Origin: Diploscapter coronatus
Lineage: Eukaryota; Nematoda; Chromadorea; Rhabditida; Rhabditidae
NCBI GenBank assembly: GCA_964036155.1
Contig: OZ038422.1
Location: 59,853,201-59,917,200, forward strand
DNA: 64,000 nucleotides
Direction: 5' to 3'
Below, in pieces: positions 49,165 to 58,900 of the stretch (position 1 is the first letter of the stretch; each line of letters opens with the position of its first letter). The position numbers and the translations under genes were made by a program. The notes below the pieces were generated by a model. The model did no database searches and was not told the DNA's origin. It saw nothing but the letters and a program-made list of their open reading frames with translations.

Positions 49165-52077
49165 ATGGCACCGACACTGGACGCGACTGAGCAGAAACCG
49201 CAGAAGCAGCGAAAGAAGTTAGTCTGCCAACGACCAACGGTCGTGGCCACTGCTGAGAACCTCGGCAAGAAGGGAAAAGCCAACAATTCCAGCAGGTACC
49301 AGTAATTACCATTTTACCACGTTTGGCAGAGTTATCAAAATGGTAACAAGTGGTATTCTTTCAGTGACCCCTTGAAGGCCCAAACCCAGAAGCCCCAATT
49401 CTACCCGCTCCCCATCCATAGGTTCCCTGGGTCTTTCGCTGGAAATACGGCCTCCTTTTTGCCGCCTCTCAGAATGGCCACTCTTTCGGATGTTGGAATG
49501 TCGTTCTGTGAGATTTAGTTATCTGTATTTTTAATTTTAAAGATTGAAATTTAAAAAAAAAAAAAAATCAGATTTTTTTTTATATTAAAAAGTTCAGGCC
49601 TCCCCAAAGTGAGCCTTACGAACAGTCCCATTGGAGGACATGCGCTCGTTTCGATGGTCATCACGTTAGTTTTTTTTTTTTTTTTTTTAATTTTATTTCT
49701 AATTAAAAAAATAAAGTTCTAGCCTCAAAAAATGAAAATTTCAGCCCCACCTACAATCCGCACTACGCGAGCTGCAAGGTGAACAATGGCCAGATGAAGA
49801 CGCTCATGAACAAGATCATGATGAAGCATTACGGTAGTTTTGTTCGATCTTTTATTTTTAAATAATTGTTTCAGAGAAAAACAAAGTCGCCGAGGATTTC
49901 CTGCAAGAGATCGAACGCAAGATTTTCTCTCTGGAAATTCACTTTTCCAAATGCTTTCAGACGGCCATCAAGTTGCAGGTAAAATAAATAATTTTAAAAA
50001 ATAGCAATAAAACGATCTTAAAAGTCCTTTTTCTTCCAAACTCGAAATGCTCTGAATGTTTTTTTCCTCTAATTCCTGAATTCGGTCTATCTTTAAATAG
50101 GATTTTTTTCAGCTATACGGCTCTATGCTGAATGGATTCGGCACGACGAATTGTGACGTGGATTTGAGCTTTGTGTTCGCTGAAGGGGCTCCATCTTGGG
50201 TTAGTCCACAAGTTTTTATACGAAAAATGAAAATTGGTTTCTAAAAATATTTATGAAGGTACAGAAAGAACTAGGATTTATGATAATTTACTATTTGAAA
50301 AAAATTTAAATAGTATTATTTCTATAGAAAAAGTACAAGAAAAACTAGAATTAGTGATAATTGAAAAAATAAATAAAATTTCTTATAAGATTTAAAAGAA
50401 AATATGTGCTATTTTCCAGGCCACTTCCGACGTGGTCATGCGTTTCGTGTCGAAGTACCTCGTGGACCTGCCGAACGTGATTGACGCTCGCTACATCTCT
50501 GCCAAAGTGCCCATCGTCAGATTCAGATTCCAGGACTCGGACATCGACATCGAGTAATTTTTTCTATTCTAATTATTTTTATTTTTGAATGTTTTAAATT
50601 TAGTATCTCCTACAACAACATGCTGGCTCTGCACAATTCCTACCTTCTGAAGCAGTACACCTACTGGGACCAGAGGAGAATCCCCATACTTGGAGTTTTC
50701 ATCAAAAAGGTTGGAGTTCTAATTTTCGAAAATGTTATGGAGGTTTTTGAAGACAAAAATGGATGTTTTTTGGGAAATTTTACAAACTTATGGAAAGTTG
50801 TAAATTTGTCAAGTTCTGGAAAAAAAACGTTTTGAAAACCTTTAAAACTTTAAACTTCAATTTTTTGCAGTGGGCCAAAATCAACCACATTGGCGATGCC
50901 TCGCAGGGCTCCTTGTCGTCCTACGCCTGGATAATCATGCTCCTCTACTACCTGCAGACGCTCAGACCGTTCGGGCTGATCCCCGTTCTGCAGGAGGTTT
51001 GAAATATTCACCATTATTTCCTTAAAGATACAATTTTCAGTCCCAATCCGGTACCGGGCCCAGAGTGGTGCACGGATGGAACGTCGCATATTCCTTGTAT
51101 GTGGATCCTTCCCACTGCTCGAAATTCAACGGTTCTGTCTATGACTTGTTCCTGGGATTTCTCCACTTCTACGCCAATCAATTCAATTTTGCGGATTTAG
51201 TAAAGAAATTAAAATATACAAATTTAAAGGAAAATTCAGATGGTCCAAATCGCATACCACCGCATCCAGTCGAAGCCATCCAACTGGAAAAAATTCGCCA
51301 TGGCCATTGAGGACCCGTTCGAAAAGACACACAATCTGGCGCAGGGCATTTCCGAACAAAGTGAGGCATTTTTCAAATTTCTTGTGTTGCATTTGAAATA
51401 TTTATTAGACCTATGGCCTCATCATACGGAAAAGATTGATGTTCAATTCTGTTTTAATTCAAAAGCCTTGATCTTCATTTGACCCATTTCATTCTCTGTA
51501 CTTGATCATATGATGTAATTTTTTAATCTCAAATATCTAGTGACGTATATCATATTAATTTCCTATCCTTCCACGTATAATTCCTTTTTAGTGCTGACTT
51601 ACATCCGTTCATGCATGCTCAACACGATCAGCGTGTTCATGAACGCGGAGCACATTTCAACCTTCTGCTCGGAAAACGACGTCAATCTCATGTTCATCGA
51701 GGAGTCATTCAACTTGAACGAGGAGCTGCTCGGCAAACTTGGGGTAGGATTTTAAAAAATTGAAGTTATAAATTACAAGTCTAGTCCAAAATGAGCATTT
51801 TCTTGAGATTTATAAAAATAAATTTGATGTATTTTACATTTCTTGTTGAAAGAGTGCATTTTTCAACTTTTTCGTTTTACAAAGAAAGGATGTTTTGTAA
51901 AATTTCACAAGAAAAGGGCACATTTTCAAAAAGAAAAAAAAACATTTGCAGGAGCACTTGCTCTCGCTGTGCATTCTGCCGAACCCGCCACCAGCGGCGC
52001 GACGTCATCGCCACAGAAGCACTTCGCTAGCAAACAGCCTCAGCAATTCGACTGACAATTCATCCATTCTTGTATAA
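49165..52077 (+). CDS. GLD-2/TUT-type terminal nucleotidyltransferase
   Basis: Thirteen exons: 49165-49295, 49365-49507, 49598-49664, 49745-49833, 49875-49978, 50113-50199, 50420-50553, 50604-50709, 50871-50996, 51041-51199, 51240-51360, 51592-51743, 51952-52077. They encode 514 aa. The nucleotidyltransferase signature is YGSMLNGFGTTNCDVDLSF with catalytic Asp193 and Asp195; the third Asp is in DIDISYNN (about 252). The PAP-associated part follows: LLKQYTYWDQRR, FIKKWAKINHIGDA, SSYAWIIMLLYYLQ, then the NFADL/AIEDPFE region. By family it adds U or A to RNA 3' ends without a template. The N-terminus is short and Lys-rich. No CCHC zinc fingers or RNA-recognition motif were seen, so RNA targeting may depend on partners. 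A, U or other preference cannot be read from these motifs. Confidence 0.9.
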
Positions 52078-53488
52078 AATACACCCATTTTTTCATTTTT
52101 GCATCCAGTAAGGTTCGGAGTATTTTTGAAAAGTATGTCTTTTTCTAATATAATTTTCCTCCGAGAAATAAGTGACTTGGAAAAGGTGGTAGATATTCCT
52201 TTTCTGAAAATTATATCTTCTTTTTCATCCAAGTCACTTTTCTTGATCCTTCCAGAAATGAATGATTTTAGAGAGGACTTGGTAAAATTTTCATTACATG
52301 AAGTGAATGTCCAAATAATCAGGAAAGAATAATTTATTTCATAGCTTCGTAATGTAAAGTTAAGCCAAGACCTTGATATACTTTATCTCCCTGAAAAGTA
52401 CACACTCCCTAATTCCCTATATTCACAGCCCTGATTTGATCTCGATGTAAGTATATTCGAATTTTTGTAGATACCTAGTGATTTTTGCTTCTAATTCGGG
52501 AAAATGTATGTACAGATTTGATGGGTATTTTTTTTAGTTTTAACGATTCTTTTCTCCGCTTTTGACGATACACTTAAAAATTGACTCAACGAGTGATTTC
52601 TCTCAGTGTTCCTTATTCAAGTATTCATGCTCAGTTAAAATATTTTGGTTTTCGTGTTTTTATTCGAGTATTTTAATTACAATTTTGTGATACGGTAATC
52701 CAGGTTTTATCTTCTCTTTTCCCTTCCATTTCATCGAAATCTTATTTTCTATGTGCAAAATGTATTCTTCCGGTAGCATCTATCCTACGTTTTTGGTGCC
52801 GAAAGCTACCAAAATGGTATCTTTCCTACCATTTTGGTAACGTTGGGGCACCATCTACCCATTTTTATGAGTGTAGCAATCGCGGATTTTCCTACACAAT
52901 AAGTTGCATTCACTTTGTTTGTAGTTGTCTATTTCTCAATGGGCAGGGCTTCCTCTGCGCCTCCAACTGAAAAATTGGAGGCCAGAGTCCCCTATTCCTT
53001 ACTGTAGTGTCGATTATTTAGGTTTTTTTCTTTTTAGTAAATTTTAGGAATTTTGTCTTTTTCGGCAAATTCCCTGTTGATAGGATCCCTCTACCATTTC
53101 ACTGTACAAGCCTGATATTCGAACATTTTATGAGAAAAATCAGAGTACATGGTTTTACAGTGCGTTAATCTTTCGTAAAATCGTATTTAGTCCTATTTTT
53201 CACCGAAGATAACCTAATTTTAAGATCTGCAAATCTTCAAAGAAGGTGATCTTCATGTAAAATGGACGTTACGATTATTTTGTTGATACGTATAAAGTCT
53301 TGCCAAATCGGCCTATAAAGTAAAAAATTTTGAAAACAATTGAAAATCTGCAGCACAGGTTTATCAAGTCCTGAAAGTACTGAAAAATCTTTTAAAAAAA
53401 AACTTGGGAAAATCATTTTTATCGCAGAAATTGCGCATTCTAGGAAGTTTATTATAAAACTTCTAGAAATTACGGAGCGCTTCAGAAA
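52078..53488. other. Intergenic region nucleotidyltransferase / RPP25
   Basis: No gene seen. A cluster of TACCAAAATGGTA (52807-52819) and TACCATTTTGGTA (52827-52839) lies here. A TTCAG acceptor (AG 53484-53485) sits three bases before the RPP25 ATG. Confidence 0.5.
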
Positions 53489-54786
53489 ATGGCCGATGAA
53501 AACTACGAACTTGGCACGGAAGAAAGGATCGAGTGGCCGGAGCAAATTTTTCCGGAAGAAGTTTGCGGAACTTCTGGAACCAAATGGATCGATGTCAGAG
53601 TGAACTCGAAGTTCGAAAAACTCAACACCTACGTCAGGAACTATTTCGAGGTAAGAATTGAAGATTTTATAGACCTAATTCTATTTTTTATCCGGAAAGA
53701 AATTATAGGGGAAGGATTCCGCAAGCCAGAAATTTCCCATAGAAAATTGATACATAAGGGGGTCGGCTACAAGATTTTTGCTGAACATTTGGGATTGTGT
53801 AAGCATTCCTTCCCATAAGTGTAAACTTTCCTGCTTTGGGAGAGTACGCAGCGAATATTTTGGCTTAAGTCTAGACTGGATCTGACTTGTATCATTTTTT
53901 GAAAATAAAGAAAAACCAGAAAAAATAAAGCTGAAAAAGAAACGATTTCAGAAATTCAACGGTCGTTTCGTAATCTATCGGGGCCACGGCGAAGCGGTCG
54001 AAAAAGTTGTTTCTTGCGTCGAGGTTTTCAAGCGAAAATTTTCGGTGATTTTTATCTATTTATTGTTATTTTTTAAAAATTTCTTCAGCAACCCCTCTAC
54101 CAGTGGACGAAGCTCTCTCTAGTGGAAAAAGTCAATTTTCTCGAACCGAAAAAAGAGGGATTGGAGAGGTTTGAAAATTAAAAAAAAATCCCATTTTAAA
54201 AATCTTTCAGGTTGAAAGTGACCGCCTCAATGCCGGGGCTTTTCATTCTAATTTCACTGGATAAATTCCCGGAAGAGTTCAATTGTTCGAGGTATTCTCT
54301 TAAAAATATAAATAGGAAAGATAAATATAAATCTTAGAAAATATTCTTAAGCAAATTTAAAAATTTTCCTTTCCAGCATGCAAAATTCGACCGACAAAGA
54401 GCCAACTTTTCCGAAAATCATCTCGGCTTCCAAAAAACGGATCGTCAAATCTTCGGAAAAGGAAAACAAATGGGCTCGACAGAAGAAAAGGAAGCCCAAA
54501 TCCGGACAGGTAAAATTAGCTGTTCTTGTTTTTCTCCTAAAAGGAAAATATAAGGAAAGGAGAATAAATAGCGCTTGAGAGGAAAATACTGCAGCCGTAA
54601 ATTTGCATTTTTTTTTGTTGCAAATTCCACCCCTTTTTATGAAAAGAAGCGGAGTTTAATTTGAATACTAAATTTTAGGAGGAACCCAAACCGGAGCAAT
54701 TTCTGATCAAAGACCAAATGCTAGAGGAATTCGACGAAGGTCTGCAAAAGCGATCTCCGAAGAAGCGAAAATCCAGCTCTCAATAA
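53489..54786 (+). CDS. RPP25: Alba-domain RNase P/MRP subunit p25-like protein
   Basis: Six exons: 53489-53650, 53952-54044, 54089-54168, 54211-54291, 54377-54509, 54679-54786. They encode 218 aa. An Alba fold runs from about residue 36 to 145: WIDVRVNSKFEKLNTYVRNY, then FVIYRGHGEAVEKVVSCVEVFKR-type sequence (the GxGxA basic loop region), a LYQWTKLS strand, and MPGLFILISLDKFPEE closing the domain as in Rpp25. The C-terminus is Lys/Arg-rich (KRSPKKRKSSS), consistent with a nuclear or nucleolar protein. By family it pairs with Rpp20/POP7 and binds the P3 loop of RNase P and MRP RNA. The ATG follows a trans-splice-like TTCAG. It converges on DSS1, 390 bp away. Confidence 0.82.
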
Positions 54787-55176
54787 TTGTTCTTTTCTTA
54801 AATTTTCATGTTTACGGGCAATTCTTTTACAATAAAAGTTATAAATTTCATTTTTAGAGTAAAAATTTTATATTTCAATCATTGCAAAAAGAATAAATTA
54901 AATTTGCGAATAAAACAATAAATGAAAATGAATTTCGAGATACCGGAGAAAATTGATGCCGAGAGGGAAATTTCGGTTTTTGAAATTTTGAGGCCCGACT
55001 TTCTAGTTGGTCGTTTGCGAGATGTGGCCGGTCTTGATCAGCTCTTCTCTGAAACATTTGATCTTTTAGAAGTCAAGAATTTTCATTATTTTATCAAAAT
55101 TTTCAAATTTCATATCATTTTATCAGAATTTTTCAATTTCTACAAATTAAAAAAAAAAAATCTAAAAAAATAAATT
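54787..55176. other. Convergent 3' region RPP25 / DSS1
   Basis: Contains the RPP25 polyadenylation signal. An 83-codon frame on the plus strand at 54922-55173 (start MKMNFEIPEKIDAE) has fair composition but no splice context or recognised family, and is not called. Confidence 0.4.
54831..54836 (+). terminator. AATAAA polyadenylation signal of RPP25
   Basis: Canonical hexamer 45 bases after the stop codon. Confidence 0.65.
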
Positions 55177-55767
55177 TTAAAAATACTTGAGCTGTTTGGC
55201 GAACTCGTCGTCGAGAGTCTCGTCCTCCCTGAAATCAAAATCCATTTTTTTAGACCTGACCTAAGATCTTTAGGTCGAATTAAAATCTGGCCTCTTGTAC
55301 CTTTTACTCCTTTGTAGATTTTATCCTTTTTTCTCATCTCTTGCTATTTCCAGAAAAAAGGAGGGTAAAAACTACAAGAGGGTAAGGGTAATTTAGACGT
55401 AAAAAGCACAAATAGCTTTAAATCTTCTCTAGAAATGGCTTTGTTCAATTGATCAAAGAAAAGGCCTACCAGTTGTCCTCCCACACGTTCGCGTTGTCCT
55501 CGTCCGCCGCGTCCGCCTTCTTCTCCGTCCATTCCTGGAAATTGCACCATTTATTTCGTTTGCTTTTCTTTTTTTCTAATTTAAATAAAACGAAATAATC
55601 TTTTCTTATTTTTCAAACCTGAACGCGAAACTCCTCGAATTCTTCGTCGTCGAGCGTCTTCTTGGTCTGAAATTTTTCCTATTTTTTATCTTCTAAAAAT
55701 CGCCAACCTTTTCATCCTTGGCAGGAACGGCGCCCAACGCGGGTGAGTCCTTCTTTTGCTGAGACAT
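55177..55767 (-). CDS. dss-1: DSS1/SEM1, small acidic 26S proteasome and BRCA2 partner
   Basis: Four exons, 55767-55708, 55666-55619, 55534-55470 and 55228-55177, encode 74 aa, the normal family size. The acidic DDEEFEEF segment and NANVWEDNWEDETLDDEF contain the diagnostic Trp54 and Trp58 spaced as in DSS1; the end KQLKYF matches the C-terminal helix. By family it is a 19S lid subunit, a BRCA2 and TREX-2 component, and largely disordered when free. A TTTTTGCAG acceptor lies 12 bases before the ATG, and the gene begins only 223 bp after the mRpL45 stop on the same strand, which suggests a downstream operon gene. Confidence 0.93.
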
Positions 55768-55779
55768 TTTTCGAAATTT

Positions 55780-55782
55780 CTG
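55780..55782 (-). promoter_or_regulatory. Probable trans-splice acceptor of dss-1
   Basis: CAG after a T-rich tract on the minus strand, 12 bases upstream of the ATG and about 210 bp after the mRpL45 stop. The position is what an SL2-type downstream operon gene would have. Confidence 0.55.
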
Positions 55783-55990
55783 CAAAAATTTAATTTTCCC
55801 ATTTTTAGAAAAATTTTTAAAAGATATTTCGAGGTTCCGAACCTCTTGAATCATGAAAAATGAAAAGAAAACAAATTTTAATACAAATCATAACAGAACA
55901 ATTTCAACTTCCAATAGAGAAAATTTCTACTATTCAACTAGAAAACTAGACTAAAATAGGAAAAAATCTAAAATGTTAGAAGTTTTGGGA

Positions 55991-58900
55991 TTATTTCCCC
56001 TCTTCTTCCATTCGCTTCCTCATTTTCTCTGCTTCCTCCACCATTTCGTTCATTTTCAGTTTCATCTCCTTCGTATTTTCCGGCCTTTTAGAGGGATCTT
56101 CCAGAGTAAAGGTATTCGTGACGCCCTGAAAAAAAAAAATGCGTAAAATATAGATTTTTTGTAATATTTAAGAAAATACCTCTTTGGGCTTAAGCCAATG
56201 TGGATTGATTCTGTCGTGGAGTCTCCATTTACCGTCCGTCGAAGCCACGTGGTTTTCGAAGACCACGTATTCCAAGACCTGAAGTTTTTTAATTTGTCAA
56301 AATTCAAGGGGGGATCACAGTTAAATTCATTCAAATAAAATCAAAATGAAAATAGATCAGGGGATCTTCGGTTTTCTAATTATTTTTTTTTTTTCGAGAT
56401 AGAAATTACCGACCTTTTTGGGTTCAGCCTCCGACCCGGTGACCAGTCTTCCGAATCTGTCGTAGTAGGCGACGATCTGCTCTGTGTGCATGCGGATGAT
56501 GATTTGCGCGATGTCGTTCCCGGAGTTCATCGGCAGATCCGCCACTCTCACGGAGACTACCTAGAATCTTTTATTTTTAATTTTGTGAAACAATTTATTT
56601 TGTACTTTTAGAAAGTGCTAGCATTTTTCACAAGTATAGCATCTTTTTCAAACAAATTTTAGGTTACTTTAGATTATCTGAGAGTAAGTCCAAACATGGA
56701 CAAAAAATCACCTTCGGCGCCTCAACATCCTTGACCATCTCCCAGTGGAAAGAGCCTTCCTGGACGTCGGGCCACATTTTCTAAATTTTTATATTCGATT
56801 TTTTCAAAATAGAAATAAAATTACCGCATAAGCATGTTCCGTGATGTACTTGTGGATATTCGCGGTGTCTCGCTTCATCAGCGCTTGATAGGCATTTCGG
56901 TAAATGTCCATGGCCACCGGGATGAATTCCTGGAAAAAATGAAACAAGTTAGAGAAAAAATTTGAATTGAAAAATTGCCTTCTTGCTGAAATTCTGAAAT
57001 CCCTGCTTTTTCTTGAGCTTTCTCGTGCCGTTCATGATATTGTGGTACTCGTGCTTGGTGCGATCCTGAATTTTTAACATCAACATTGAAAGATAGATGA
57101 GAAAATAGTTTGGGTATAAAAATCAAAGTGAAACCTTGATCTGGTTGCCTTTCTGCTTGATGCCATCCGTAATGCCACCCTCATTCGGGAAGGATTCCTC
57201 CAAGGGGACGTAGGGATCGATTATGCCGGCTAAGAATAAAAATAAAACCACGCGCTGGCATAGCCCTGACGGCGTAGTGGCGCGTCTCCCCGGGTGGCGG
57301 ATGGGGGGTTTCGGCTTAGGCCGACGTGGACCAACCAGGGCCGGTCGCAGCCATGAGACACGGGCGGGCTTGGGGGATAGGCTCCTCAAGCCTTACAAAA
57401 TCCCGAAATCGGAAGACATGGTGCGACCGGGACGCGGGTTTGTGGCGCGTCCAAAATATAGCCACATTAGCCTCTATGTGCGAAGCCCTGTACATAGTCC
57501 CCAGGCGCCCCTGCCGGAGGGGTTATAAATTCCGTGCACCCCCATTCCGGCGTCAGGACAGTTGTGACAGTCCGGCCGAGAAAGACCCCGCCACAAACCT
57601 AATGGGTAGTCCTTTAAGAAACCAGACAAAAGCTAGGGCGTCCCCCACAAGCGACGCGCGCCGCCGGAGCCCGGGTAACGCGAAAAATCAGACAGGGTGC
57701 CCCCGGATTCGCCGACCGGGGCTAAGTAAGCAAGGCCAAATCATCATCTCCCCTCCTCCAGTCCACCACCTGAGACTCGGAACAATCAATGTCGGATCAA
57801 TGACAGGGAAAGGCAGCGAACTGACCAAAGAAATGAAAGCTCGCAAGATCGACATCGCGGCAGTGCAAGAGGTCAAATGGTCAGGCGGCAAAGCAAAAGA
57901 CCTGTCCGATGGCTACAAAATCCTCTACAACGGCTCAGGCACAAAAAGAAACGGAGTCGGAGTCATTGTCGCACCCAACCTCCGGGACTGCGTGGCCCAA
58001 GTCCACAGATACTCCGACCGACTTATGGCCGTAACGCTCGACATCGAAGCCAGCAGAATCACCGTATTCTCAGCCTACGCCCCTCAATCCGGCTGCAGCG
58101 ACGCAGAAAAGGGAGAATTCTATTCCCTTCTGTCGAGGGAATACGATGCACAGCCCGGAAGGAAGGTACTGATGGGAGACTTCAATGGACACGTCGGAAA
58201 GCAGGCTGACATGAAATGCCACGGAGGGCACGGGTACGGAGACCGAAATGACGAGGGGGAAAGGCTGCTCGATTTCGCCGAACAAAGGGGTTTAGTACTC
58301 ATCAACACGTACTTCCCCAAACGCGATTCCCACCTGATCACCTACAACAGCGGTGATCGAAACTCGCAAATCGACTTCATTCTGGCACAAAAACGCGACT
58401 TCAAGAAATTCCTGGACGCAAAAGTCATCCCCTCCACAAACGTCGCACCCCAGCACAGAATGCTGATTGCCGACACGCGCTTCCCCATACCGAAACCGCC
58501 CAAAGCCGACAGAACGCAGACGGCAAGAATAAAATGGTGGAAGCTGCCCGAACTGAAAAATGGCCTAAACATCAGCTTGCCAGCCATTACGACTGTCGAA
58601 GAAACATGGTCAAAGCTGAGGTCGAACGTTCACAAAACCGCCACAGAGCAACTCGGCAAGACAGTCCCAGGCCGAAGATACATCGACAAGGCTACTTGGC
58701 TCTGGACCGAAAGCGTCAAAGAAGCGGTGCGAGCGAAAAAGGCCGCGTTCAAGAAATGGAAGGCCACAAACTCCCAAGAAGATAGGGAAAAATACTGGGA
58801 AACAAAAAGAGCGGCGAAAGTGGAAGTGGCAAAAAGGCGAGCAGAGTACACCGAAAGACTCTACACCGAAATCGAAAAGCCAGGGGGCGACCGTCTGATC

